Assembly: GCA_903873705.1 (NCBI GenBank) | Contig: CAIQPK010000059.1 | Location: 114,157-178,156, forward strand | Direction of reading: 5' to 3' | From: an uncultured Acidobacteriota bacterium | GTDB taxonomy: Bacteria; Acidobacteriota; Terriglobia; Terriglobales; Acidobacteriaceae | Length of the DNA: 64,000 nt | Shown: positions 34,626 through 43,382 of the stretch, one piece after another | Layout: each line of letters starts with the position of its first letter | Numbering within the stretch: the stretch's first letter is position 1 | Program-made: the position numbers and the translations under genes | Notes under the pieces: model-generated | What the model saw: only the letters and a program-made list of their open reading frames with translations | What the model was told of the DNA's origin: nothing | The model's database searches: none

Positions 34626-36011
34626 TCAGGAACGGAGGGCTTCCAGCAGCAACGCCCCCGCCTGCGAAACGTTCCCGGCGCCCAGCGTCATGATGACGTC
34701 GCCGTCGCGTGATTCCGCCGCCAGGCGCGCCACACCGGCAGCGATGGATTCTGCGTACGCCGTCACCGGACCTTCGATAGCCAGCGCCAGGCCTTCGCCG
34801 CTGATGCCGGGGATCGGCGCTTCGCTGGCGGCGTAAATATCCAGCACCGACACAAAATCCGCGTCAATAAACGCCTCGCCAAACTCATCCAGCAGGTCGC
34901 GTGTGCGGGTGTAGCGATGGGGCTGGAAGAGCACGAGAATGCGTCCAAAACCGCACTCCTTCGCGGCCGCCAGCGTGGCGCGGATCTCCGTCGGATGGTG
35001 GCCGTAATCGTCGATGACGGTAACCCCGCGCTCCTTGCCCTTGATCTGGAAGCGGCGGTCGACGCCACGGAAGGTCTCCAGTCCCGCCGCGATCTGGTCC
35101 GGCGACATACCGAGCTGCAGCCCGACCGCAACCGCCGCCGTCGCGTTCAGAACGTTGTGCTTACCCGGAACGTGCAGCCGGAAGGGCCCCAGCAACAGAC
35201 CATGCAGGCTCACCTCAAACTCGGCATGGCAGTCCGAGGGCCGCGGCAGCATACGAATCTGGAAGTCTGCGCCCTCGGTTTCGCCATACGTATACACGCG
35301 GCGCTTTACCTGCGGCAGCACGTACCGCAGCATCGGGTTGTCCAGGCACGCGGTGACGGCGCCGTAAAAGGGCACCTTGTCCATGAACTCCAGGAACGCG
35401 CCTTCCACGTCGGCCAGGTCGCGGTAGGTATCCATGTGCTCGCGGTCGAGGTTGGTGACGACGGCGAGAATAGGCGAAAGCTTGAGGAACGACCGGTCGC
35501 TCTCGTCAGCCTCGGCAACCAGGTACTGCGAGCGCCCCAGGCGGGCATTCGAGCCCATCGCGTCCACCCGTCCGCCGACCACCACCGTAGGGTCGAGCTC
35601 GCCACCCGCCAGCACGGCGGCGATCATGCTCGTGGTCGTGGTCTTGCCGTGCATGCCGGCGATGGCGATGCCATACTTCAGCCGCATCAGCTCGGCCAGC
35701 ATCTCGGCGCGCTGGATCACAGGAATCTTGCGCTCGCGCGCCTCGACCACCTCCGGGTTGTCGCGCGAAACCGCCGAACTCGTGACGATCACGTCGCTGG
35801 CCACCACGTTGGCCGCCGCGTGGCCGGAGTAGATGATCGCACCCAACTCTTCCAGCCGGTCGGTAGTGGGCGAGTGGCGCAGATCCGAACCGGAAACGGC
35901 GTAGCCCATGGTCAGCAGGATTTCGGCGATGCCGCTCATGCCGATCCCGCCGATCCCAATAAAGTGGACCCGCTGCGAAGAGGCAAACATGGTGTGTTCG
36001 GGATGATTCAT
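34626..36011 (-). CDS. murC: UDP-N-acetylmuramate-L-alanine ligase
   Basis: Mur ligase of about 461 aa that adds L-Ala to UDP-MurNAc. It has [19 protein letters not shown] (N-terminal Rossmann), the ATP motif [17 protein letters not shown], and the [14 protein letters not shown] signature of MurC. ATG 36011 is used; a GTG two codons upstream is possible. It follows murG in the cluster but is separated from it by two plus-strand genes, so it probably has its own promoter. No murB or ddl follows. Confidence 0.95.
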   Translation of the reverse strand: MNHPEHTMFASSQRVHFIGIGGIGMSGIAEILLTMGYAVSGSDLRHSPTTDRLEELGAIIYSGHAAANVVASDVIVTSSAVSRDNPEVVEARERKIPVIQRAEMLAELMRLKYGIAIAGMHGKTTTTSMIAAVLAGGELDPTVVVGGRVDAMGSNARLGRSQYLVAEADESDRSFLKLSPILAVVTNLDREHMDTYRDLADVEGAFLEFMDKVPFYGAVTACLDNPMLRYVLPQVKRRVYTYGETEGADFQIRMLPRPSDCHAEFEVSLHGLLLGPFRLHVPGKHNVLNATAAVAVGLQLGMSPDQIAAGLETFRGVDRRFQIKGKERGVTVIDDYGHHPTEIRATLAAAKECGFGRILVLFQPHRYTRTRDLLDEFGEAFIDADFVSVLDIYAASEAPIPGISGEGLALAIEGPVTAYAESIAAGVARLAAESRDGDVIMTLGAGNVSQAGALLLEALRS

Positions 36012-36091
36012 CTGCACTGTATTGTCGCTCGTCTCCGTTCCACGCAGACAGCAAAGTTACAGCCGCACATGTGGTATTCGAAAGACGACCC

Positions 36092-37177
36092 ATGCTATAC
36101 CAGACCATGTCCCCTGCTAAATGGCTTTTCGCCGCCGCCCTTTTGCCGCTCACCCTGGCTGCGCAGACCACCCAGACGCTGCTGGCGACGCCCAGCACGT
36201 TGGCCTGGGGCTACTACTCCGCTCGCGCCAAACCCGTACTCAGCGTTCATAGCGGCGACACGGTCATCATGCAGACCGTATCCACCTGCGGCCCCCCGCA
36301 GCGGATGATCGACGGCGGCGTTCCGGCGGCGCAGGTTCCCGCCTGGCTCGGCGCCCTCTACGAAAGGGTCCCGCAGAACGAGCGCGGCCCCGGCGGCCAC
36401 ATCCTTACCGGGCCCGTTGCCATCATCGAAGCCCAGCCCGGTGACGTGCTTGAAGTCCGCATCCTCAAGGTCCAGCTCGACACCGATTTCGCCTGCAACG
36501 GCTTCGGCGCCGGGCGCGGCTTCCTGCCCAACGACTTTCCCTACGGCCGCACAAAATACATCCCGCTCGACCGCAAGAAGATGACCGCCGACTTCGCTCC
36601 CGGCATCACGATCCCACTGCACCCTTTCTTCGGCTCCATGGGCATCGCACCGCCGGAGTCGGCCGGCAAGTGGAACTCCGCGCCCCCATGGATGCACGGC
36701 GGCAACATGGACAACAAGGAGCTGACTGAGGGCGCGGTCGTCTTCTACCCAGTGCACGCTGCCGGTGCGCTTTTTGAAGCCGGCGACGGCCACGCCGGAC
36801 AGGGCAACGGAGAAGTCGACATTACGGCGCTCGAAACCTTCCTGACAGGCACCTTCCAGTTCATCGTGCACAAGGGTGAAGCCGCAAGAGAGCGCCTGCT
36901 GTGGCCGCGCGCCGAGACCCCGGCAGCGTACATCGCCATGGGTTTTGACGAAGACCTGAAAACAGCGACCGAAATGGCCGTGCGCAACATGATCACCTTC
37001 CTGAGCGAGCAGAACCCGGACTTCCCGCACCTTTCTCGCGACGACGCCTACGCCTTGATTTCCACAGCCTGCGACGTGGACATCACCCAGCTGGTCGACA
37101 CCAAGATGGGCGTCCACGTGATGTGCGCCAAAGCACTGTTTACGGGCCCGCGCATACAACCTTCCGCGCGGCCATGA
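36092..37177 (+). CDS. Secreted acetamidase/formamidase family protein
   Basis: Protein of about 361 aa from ATG 36092, with ATG 36107 as an alternative. It has an N-terminal signal peptide (hydrophobic, ending LAAQTTQ) and the FmdA/AmdA-type fold: TLAWGYYSARAKPVLSVHSG near the start, then VAIIEAQPGDVLEVRIL and ADFAPGITIPLHPFFGSMG, GGNMDNKEL and LFEAGDGHAGQGNGEVDITA. Family members hydrolyse formamide or acetamide. Export is suggested by the signal, which is unusual for the soluble enzymes. It lies on the opposite strand between murC and murG. Confidence 0.85.
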   Translation: MLYQTMSPAKWLFAAALLPLTLAAQTTQTLLATPSTLAWGYYSARAKPVLSVHSGDTVIMQTVSTCGPPQRMIDGGVPAAQVPAWLGALYERVPQNERGPGGHILTGPVAIIEAQPGDVLEVRILKVQLDTDFACNGFGAGRGFLPNDFPYGRTKYIPLDRKKMTADFAPGITIPLHPFFGSMGIAPPESAGKWNSAPPWMHGGNMDNKELTEGAVVFYPVHAAGALFEAGDGHAGQGNGEVDITALETFLTGTFQFIVHKGEAARERLLWPRAETPAAYIAMGFDEDLKTATEMAVRNMITFLSEQNPDFPHLSRDDAYALISTACDVDITQLVDTKMGVHVMCAKALFTGPRIQPSARP

Positions 37178-37322
37178 TTCGCGCAACTTAGCATCGCAGG
37201 CTGTGTCTAATCATTCGGGAGCCAGACCAGGAGCCGCAATGCCGGGCTGGAAACTCAACCGCGCCGTTCGCGCAACCCGCAAAAGGGACGTGGGCATCGA
37301 AGAACGGCCGGACAGGTTAGAA

Positions 37323-38456
37323 ATGACGAAGTTCATGAACCTCCGCAACACGTTTGCCGCTGCCACACTGGCCGGCGCCCTCTTCGCACTCCCGGCTCTG
37401 GCGCAGGATGGTGGTTACGGGCAGAACGGCTATCCGCAGGACCAGGGTTACCAGCAAAACGGCTACCCGCAAGATCAGTCTTATCAGCAGGATCAGCAGG
37501 GCTATCCGCAGGACGGCGGGCAGAACCTGGCCTACCAGGGCGTACAGACCCCTCCCCCGGCTATTCCTGACTACGTCCAGCCCGAAATCCCCGGCGACGG
37601 CTACATCTGGACACCCGGTTACTGGGCGTGGACGCGCCACGGCTACGTCTGGGTTCCCGGAGCGTGGGTAGAACCGCCTTACACCGGTGCGCTCTGGACA
37701 CCCGGCTGGTGGGGCTTCGGCAACGACGCCTACTTCTGGAATGCCGGCTACTGGGGACCTGAGGTCGGCTACTACGGCGGCATCAACTACGGCTTCGGCT
37801 ACTTCGGCGTCGGCTTCTACGGCGGCTACTGGAACGGTGGACGCTTCTGGTACAACCGCGCCTATGGCCGCTTCCCGCATGACTTCCACGGCTCGTTCTA
37901 CAACCGCCCGTACGCCGGCTTCAATGGCCATCCCGGCGGCCGGTCCTTCAACGAGCATCCTCCGGCACAGTTCGCCCACAATGGCGGCAACTTCAACCGG
38001 GGCACAACGTTCAACGGCAGCCGCAGCTTCGATAACAACCGCGGCTTCCAGGGCAATCGCGGCATCGATGCCAACCGTGGCGGCAACAACAACGGCCGCA
38101 CCCAGGGCTTCAACGGCCAGCAGCAGGGGCAGTTCAATGGCACGGCTCGGCAGGGCTTCAACGGCGGCCAGAACCAGGGCTTCCGCGGCCAGCAGGGCTT
38201 CACCGGCCAGCCGAACGTGAACGGCGGATCGCACGAAAACTTCGGCGGACGCTATGGATCGCCGGCAACCTCCGGCCGCAGCTTCTCCGCTCCTGCTCAG
38301 GCCGCACCGAGCAACAACGGCGGCGGACGCACCTTCTCCGCTCCCAGCGGCGGCGGGAACTTCGGCGGACGCTCGGCGGCGCCCAGCGGCGGCGGTGGCG
38401 GTTTCCACGGCGGCGGCGGTGGCGGTGGCTCTCACGGCGGCGGCGGACATCGCTAA
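37323..38456 (+). CDS. Exported YXWXPGYW-repeat protein with Gly/Asn/Gln-rich tail
   Basis: Protein of about 377 aa from ATG 37323. The frame starts earlier at 37203, but a signal peptide begins here (basic N-terminus, hydrophobic core, ALAQD cleavage). A Tyr/Gln/Gly repeat segment (GYPQDQGYQQ) is followed by four YXWXPGYW-type repeats (YIWTPGYWAW, YVWVPGAW, ALWTPGWWGF, YFWNAGYWGP). A long low-complexity Gly/Asn/Gln/Phe-rich tail ends in GGGGSHGGGGHR. It probably acts at the cell surface or outer membrane. The function is unknown. A terminator follows. Confidence 0.82.
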   Translation: MTKFMNLRNTFAAATLAGALFALPALAQDGGYGQNGYPQDQGYQQNGYPQDQSYQQDQQGYPQDGGQNLAYQGVQTPPPAIPDYVQPEIPGDGYIWTPGYWAWTRHGYVWVPGAWVEPPYTGALWTPGWWGFGNDAYFWNAGYWGPEVGYYGGINYGFGYFGVGFYGGYWNGGRFWYNRAYGRFPHDFHGSFYNRPYAGFNGHPGGRSFNEHPPAQFAHNGGNFNRGTTFNGSRSFDNNRGFQGNRGIDANRGGNNNGRTQGFNGQQQGQFNGTARQGFNGGQNQGFRGQQGFTGQPNVNGGSHENFGGRYGSPATSGRSFSAPAQAAPSNNGGGRTFSAPSGGGNFGGRSAAPSGGGGGFHGGGGGGGSHGGGGHR

Positions 38457-38474
38457 AGCGTAACGAGGTCAAAA

Positions 38475-38520
38475 AAAGAAGGGCCGGGGACAACTTCCTC
38501 GGCCCTTCTTTTATTTTGCT
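38475..38520. terminator. Terminator between the YXWXPGYW gene and murG
   Basis: AAAGAAGGGCCG (from 38475) pairs with CGGCCCTTCTTTT (38500-38512), followed by ATTTT. The poly-A side on the other strand makes it usable for both convergent genes. Confidence 0.8.
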
Positions 38521-38530
38521 GCGGCGTGCC

Positions 38531-39619
38531 TTAGCGAACGAGCCCGAGCACCATCTGCCCAATCCGTTGCAGCGCTCCGGGATGAGCGAGCGAGCGAGCA
38601 TTCACGCTCATCTCAGCCAGCCTCGCCGGACTCAGCAACAGCCGTACCAGCTGCTCTAACAGCAACTCCGGTGTAAGCTGCGCCTGCAGCAGCATGACAG
38701 CCGCCCCGGCATCGGCGAACACCTCGGCGTTCCTTCGCTGATGATCGTCCGCAGCCTGCGGAAACGGCACCAGCAGCGATGGCTTCCCTGCCGCAGCCAG
38801 TTCGGCAACCGTGCTGCCCGACCGCGCCAGCACCAGGTCACACGCCGCGTACTGCTGCGGCATGTCCGTAAGGAACGCCTTCACGTCCCACCGAGCGAGG
38901 TCCGCTCCGCTCGCGGCATACGCCGCCTGCGTTGCATCAAGATGCCGTGGCCCGGACTGGTGCACAATCGTCAGCCCTGGCACCGCCGCCAGCAACCGAG
39001 CCGCAATCTGCGGCAGTGTGTTGTTGAAGACCTGCGCACCCTGGCTGCCGGCCGTAATCAGCAGCCGCGGAGCTGCCCCGGCGGGCCGCACTGGTATGTC
39101 GAATATCTCCTGCCGCACCGGAACCCCGGTAACGGTCGCGTTGCGAAAGTAGCTCGTCGTCTGCGCGAAGTTCACCGCAGCCGCATTCACGCGTTTGCCG
39201 ACGATGCGATTGGTCAATCCCGGAACAGCGTTGGGCTCATACGCCAGCGTAGGAATACGCAGCATCAAAGCCGCCATCATCGCGGGCCCGCTCGCATAGC
39301 CGCCGACACCCACCACCACCTGCGGCCGGAACGAACGCAACAGGCCAACGCAATGCACAATGCCCAGCGGCAGATCGAGCATCGTCCGCGCCCGCGTCAT
39401 CAGGCTCACATTCTTCAGCTGCCCCGAGCGCACCAGCTCCAGCCCGAACCCCGCTTCAGGCACCAGCTTCGTCTCCAGCCCTCGCGCCGTTCCCACGAAG
39501 CGCACCTCGGCCCCATGCTGGTCGCGCAGCTCACGCCCAATCGCCAGCGCTGGAATCACGTGACCGCCCGTGCCGCCACCAGCGATCATCACTCGCAGCG
39601 CCGCATTCGCCTTATTCAC
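38531..39619 (-). CDS. murG: UDP-GlcNAc undecaprenyl-PP-MurNAc-pentapeptide transferase
   Basis: GT28 glycosyltransferase of 362 aa. It makes lipid II from lipid I. It has VMIAGGGTGGHVIPALAIGREL, VVGVGGYASGPAMMAALML and the C-terminal LARSGSTVAELAAAGKPSLL plus AADDHQRRNAEVF. The GTG used at 39619 lies inside a heptamer repeat tract. A start a few codons downstream (ATG 39589) is possible. The enzyme acts at the inner face of the cytoplasmic membrane, next to FtsW and MraY. Confidence 0.94.
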   Translation of the reverse strand: MNKANAALRVMIAGGGTGGHVIPALAIGRELRDQHGAEVRFVGTARGLETKLVPEAGFGLELVRSGQLKNVSLMTRARTMLDLPLGIVHCVGLLRSFRPQVVVGVGGYASGPAMMAALMLRIPTLAYEPNAVPGLTNRIVGKRVNAAAVNFAQTTSYFRNATVTGVPVRQEIFDIPVRPAGAAPRLLITAGSQGAQVFNNTLPQIAARLLAAVPGLTIVHQSGPRHLDATQAAYAASGADLARWDVKAFLTDMPQQYAACDLVLARSGSTVAELAAAGKPSLLVPFPQAADDHQRRNAEVFADAGAAVMLLQAQLTPELLLEQLVRLLLSPARLAEMSVNARSLAHPGALQRIGQMVLGLVR

Positions 39620-39640
39620 TATTCACTACTCACTATTCAC
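39613..39640 (-). repeat. Four tandem heptamers at the murG start
   Basis: GTGAATA, GTGAGTA, GTGAATA and GTGAATA occur consecutively (39640 to 39613 on the minus strand), just after the ftsW stop at 39646. Each unit contains a GTG that could initiate, and the last one is the annotated murG start. Because 7 is not a multiple of 3, unit loss or gain would alter the frame of each GTG relative to murG. Confidence 0.8.
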
Positions 39641-39645
39641 TGTCT

Positions 39646-40737
39646 CTAATCGATCTCGCGTGTCACATTCAGCAACACGCCCATGCTGGCCAGCATCACA
39701 AAGACGCTCGTGCCACCCAACGAAATAAACGGCAGCGGAATGCCCTTCGTCGGCACCAGCGCGATCACCACGCTCATGTTGAAGAACGCCTGCACCAGCA
39801 CCGCCGTCGTCAGGCCGAACGCCAGGAAACGCGCAAAGGGATCGGTCGCCAGGAACGCCGCACGCAACCCGCGATAGCCCAGCACGCAGAACAGGCCCAC
39901 CACGCAGATCGCTCCGATCATCCCCAGCTCTTCGCAAATATTCGCAAAGATGAAATCGGTGTGTGGCTCGGGCAGATAGAACAGCTTCTGCCGCCCTTCC
40001 ATCAGGCCCAGCCCGCGAATGCCGCCAGTGCTCACCGCGATCAGCGATTGCAGAATGTGAAAGCCGGCGCCCTTGGGATCGGCCTCAGGATTCAGAAAAG
40101 CTTTCATCCGAGCCGCGCGAAACGCCACGTGAAAGAGCATGTAGTACAGCACCGGAGCAGCACAGCCAATCGCAACGGCGATCCACTTCATCTGCATGCC
40201 GGCCAGATACAGCATCGCCATCAGCACCGTCGCGCACACCATCGCGGTACCCAGGTCCGGCTCTTTCAGGATCAGCAGAATGAACAGCAACGGCGGCAGC
40301 ACGGCGCGCACAATGGTGCCCTTCACATCGTCCATGGCATGCATCCGCGTCTGCAGAAACCACGCCAGGAACAGAACGATGACCGGCTTGGCGAGCTCCG
40401 AAGGCTCCAGCGTCGTTCCGGCGAAGCGTATCCAGCGATGCGCGCCATTCATGCCGCCCATCACGAACACGCCCATCAGCAGGATGCCCGTTATGGCGAG
40501 CAGCGGAAAGACAAGCTTGGGATTGTTGTAGCGGCGATAGTCCACGCGCATCAGGATGAACAAGGCAATCATGCCCATTGCTACGAAGAAAGCCTGCTTG
40601 CTGACAAACGCATAGGGCGAGCCAGCCGTAGCCTGCGCCATCACCGCCGACGCGGAAAACACCATCACCAGCCCGAACAGCGCAAGCAACAGCACTGTGC
40701 CGAACAACCACTTATCCACGCCGACCCGTTTTGCCAT
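39646..40737 (-). CDS. ftsW: Peptidoglycan glycosyltransferase FtsW
   Basis: SEDS polymerase of 363 aa with about ten membrane helices. It polymerises lipid II at the septum with FtsI. Signatures are YAFVSKQAFFVAMG, GGMNGAHRWIRFAGTTLEPSE with its conserved catalytic-region residues, and the C-terminal PTKGIPLPFISLGGTS. It precedes murG by 26 bp. Confidence 0.94.
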   Translation of the reverse strand: MAKRVGVDKWLFGTVLLLALFGLVMVFSASAVMAQATAGSPYAFVSKQAFFVAMGMIALFILMRVDYRRYNNPKLVFPLLAITGILLMGVFVMGGMNGAHRWIRFAGTTLEPSELAKPVIVLFLAWFLQTRMHAMDDVKGTIVRAVLPPLLFILLILKEPDLGTAMVCATVLMAMLYLAGMQMKWIAVAIGCAAPVLYYMLFHVAFRAARMKAFLNPEADPKGAGFHILQSLIAVSTGGIRGLGLMEGRQKLFYLPEPHTDFIFANICEELGMIGAICVVGLFCVLGYRGLRAAFLATDPFARFLAFGLTTAVLVQAFFNMSVVIALVPTKGIPLPFISLGGTSVFVMLASMGVLLNVTREID

Positions 40738-40767
40738 CGCACCCTGCTGCCGCTACAAAAATTTTCG

Positions 40768-42126
40768 TCACGTACCGAGCTTGCCGACCAGGTCTTTGAA
40801 GACGCGTCCGCGATGCTCGTAGTTCTCGAACTGGTCGAAACTAGCGCAAGCCGGAGCCAGCAAAACCGTGTCGCCTGCCACCGCCGCACTGTGCGCGAAC
40901 GCTACAGCCCGCTGCATCGTCTCCGCTCTCTCTATCTTCACGACACCGGCGAGCTGGCGCTCAATCTTTTCTGCGGCTGAACCAATGGTGATAACCGTCT
41001 TGACCCGCTCGTGCAGCAGAGGGCTCAGCGTGGTGTAGTCCGAATCCTTGTCCTTGCCGCCGAGAATGAGGTAAATGCCGCCGGGAAAAGACTCGATCGC
41101 CTTCACCGTTGCGTCGACGTTCGTGGCCTTGGAGTCGTTGAAATACCGCACACCGTCAAGCTCGCGCGTCAGCTCCAGCCGATGCTCGACGGCCTTGAAC
41201 GCCGCGACAGCCGCGCGGATCGTCGCACTCGGCACGCCTGCCAGCCGCGCCGCGCACACCGCCGCCAGCACGTTCTCGATATTGTGCGCCCCGGCCAGCG
41301 GGATCTCCGCCACCGGCATGACGGGCTCAGGCTGCGCGTACTCCTTCGGGCGGAAGAAGATCGTTTCACCATGCACAAACGCACCTTGCTTCACCAGGCG
41401 CCCGGGGCTGAACCAGTAAATCTGCGCCTTGGTGCGCGAGGCGACCATTTTGGTGGGTTCATTTTCCCCGTTCAGGATGAGGAAGTCTTCCGCAGTCTGA
41501 CGCTCCGTGATCCGCGTCTTCATCGCCGCATAGGTCTTGAAGTCCCCATGGCGGTCGAGGTGATCAGGCGTGATGTTGAGCACCACCGCGATGCGCGGAC
41601 GAAACTCCACGGTCGTCTCCAGTTGGAAGCTGGAAACCTCCAGCACACTCCAGGTTTCGGGCGTGCTTTCCGCCACCATCTCCGTGACCGGCCGCCCAAT
41701 GTTGCCACCGACGAGCGTAGGACGACCGTCAGCCTTCAGAATTTCACCGATGAGCGTCGTCGTCGTGGTCTTCCCATTTGAGCCCGTAATAGCTACCACC
41801 TCGCCCTGCAAAAACCGCCACCCCAGTTCGAGCTCAGCAAGGATCGGCATCCCCAGCGCGCGCACCTGCTTCAACTCCGGCGTAGAGTAAGGCACACCCG
41901 GACTCACCACAATCAAATCCTGGCGGCGAAACGTCAGCAAGCCATGGCTGCCCGACTCCACCGCAATTCCCTGCTCGACCAGAGCGGGTAGTTCAGCAAT
42001 CAAGGTAGGGGGACGAGCATCGCTGACCGTAACCCGAGCTCCCCGCTGTTTCAGAAAGCGCGCAGCCGCAAGGCCGCTCTTGCCAAGGCCGACAACCAGT
42101 ACGCGTTTGCCTGCGAGTTCAAACAT
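40768..42126 (-). CDS. murD: UDP-N-acetylmuramoyl-L-alanine-D-glutamate ligase
   Basis: Mur ligase of about 452 aa. ATG 42126 is preceded by GAGGAG at 6 bp. N-terminal VLVVGLGKSGLAAARFL, ATP motif TGSNGKTTTTTLIGEIL, NITPDHLDRHGDF, and FNDSKATNVDATVKA identify MurD. Adds D-Glu to UDP-MurNAc-L-Ala. It lies 30 bp from ftsW and 17 bp from mraY. Confidence 0.95.
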   Translation of the reverse strand: MFELAGKRVLVVGLGKSGLAAARFLKQRGARVTVSDARPPTLIAELPALVEQGIAVESGSHGLLTFRRQDLIVVSPGVPYSTPELKQVRALGMPILAELELGWRFLQGEVVAITGSNGKTTTTTLIGEILKADGRPTLVGGNIGRPVTEMVAESTPETWSVLEVSSFQLETTVEFRPRIAVVLNITPDHLDRHGDFKTYAAMKTRITERQTAEDFLILNGENEPTKMVASRTKAQIYWFSPGRLVKQGAFVHGETIFFRPKEYAQPEPVMPVAEIPLAGAHNIENVLAAVCAARLAGVPSATIRAAVAAFKAVEHRLELTRELDGVRYFNDSKATNVDATVKAIESFPGGIYLILGGKDKDSDYTTLSPLLHERVKTVITIGSAAEKIERQLAGVVKIERAETMQRAVAFAHSAAVAGDTVLLAPACASFDQFENYEHRGRVFKDLVGKLGT

Positions 42127-42143
42127 CCACAACTCCTCGGTCC

Positions 42144-43280
42144 TTACCGCAGCTTCAACGTCGTCAGGGCAAACAGCGCAAACACCAGCGCCATAATCCA
42201 GAAGCGCGTAATCACCTTCGACTCCGACCACCCACTCAATTCAAAGTGGTGATGCAGCGGCGCCATCTTGAAGATGCGCTTGCCGCCCCGCATCTTGTAA
42301 CTACCCACCTGAAGGATGACGCTGACCGCCTCAAGAATAAACACGCCGCCAATAAAGGGCAGTAGCAGCTCCTGCTTGATGACGACAGCAACCGTAGCAA
42401 TCGCACCGCCCAGCGCCAGCGAGCCGACGTCGCCCATAAAGATCTCCGCCGGATGCGCGTTGTACCAAAGGAAACCGATGCTCGCGCCCACCATGGCGCC
42501 GCAGAAGACCGTCACCTCGCTCACCATCGGCATGCGCTGCAGTTCCAGGTAATCCGAAAAGACGGCATGGCCGCTCACATACGTCAGCACCGTCAGCGCA
42601 CCCGCGGCGATGATCGTGCAGCCGATGGCGAGGCCGTCGAGGCCGTCAGTAAGATTCACCGCATTGCTGGAAAAGGTGATCACCAGCATCACAAAAATGA
42701 TGAACGGCAGAAAGGCCAGCGGCCAGAAGTGTGCCGAGTGGAGCAGGCTATCCAGAATCAGGTTTGGCCGATAGCTCTTGATAAACGGCACCATCAGGCG
42801 CGTGGAGTAAACGCCTTCACCGCGCAACCTCACCAGCGCTACCGCCACCGCCGCGCTTACCAGGAACTGGAGCGCGAGCTTCTGCTTGGACGTCAGCCCG
42901 AGGTTCCGCTTGTGCAGCACCTTGATGTAGTCGTCGGTAAAACCGATCGCGCCGAACGCCAGTGTCGACAGCATCACCAGCCATACAAATGGATTGGATA
43001 GGTCGCTCCACAACAACGTCGGCACCAGGATGGAAATGCAGATCAGCACGCCGCCCATGGTGGGCGTGCCGCCCTTTTTCTGATGGCTCTGCGGCCCTTC
43101 TTCGCGGATGTACTGGCCGATCTGAAATTGCCGGAGCCGGTCAATCACAAAGGGCCCGATCAGCAGGCCAATCAGCAGCGCCGTCAGGCTCGCGAAGACG
43201 CACCGAAACGTGACGTACCGAAAGATACGGAAGAGGCGAAAGTACGGAAAAAGTTTTTGATACAGCAGCCAGTAGAGCAA
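42144..43280 (-). CDS. mraY: Phospho-N-acetylmuramoyl-pentapeptide transferase
   Basis: Membrane enzyme of about 378 aa that makes lipid I from UDP-MurNAc-pentapeptide and undecaprenyl phosphate. It has GTPTMGGVLI-like GGTPTMGGVLICIS, the catalytic NAVNLTDGLDGLAIG, IFMGDVGSLALGG and the C-terminal MAPLHHHFELSGW. A TTG start at 43280 is preferred because GAGG lies 8 bp upstream; GTG 43313 is an alternative. It needs the C55 lipid made by UppS. Confidence 0.95.
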   Translation of the reverse strand: MLYWLLYQKLFPYFRLFRIFRYVTFRCVFASLTALLIGLLIGPFVIDRLRQFQIGQYIREEGPQSHQKKGGTPTMGGVLICISILVPTLLWSDLSNPFVWLVMLSTLAFGAIGFTDDYIKVLHKRNLGLTSKQKLALQFLVSAAVAVALVRLRGEGVYSTRLMVPFIKSYRPNLILDSLLHSAHFWPLAFLPFIIFVMLVITFSSNAVNLTDGLDGLAIGCTIIAAGALTVLTYVSGHAVFSDYLELQRMPMVSEVTVFCGAMVGASIGFLWYNAHPAEIFMGDVGSLALGGAIATVAVVIKQELLLPFIGGVFILEAVSVILQVGSYKMRGGKRIFKMAPLHHHFELSGWSESKVITRFWIMALVFALFALTTLKLR

Positions 43281-43382
43281 CGATCTCGCCTCACACACGC
43301 CGCCGGACAGCACGACATGACGTCATCTTACCTTCGTCGCCGGGCGGAAAACGCTGCAAGTGCCGCGCCGGATACATCATCT

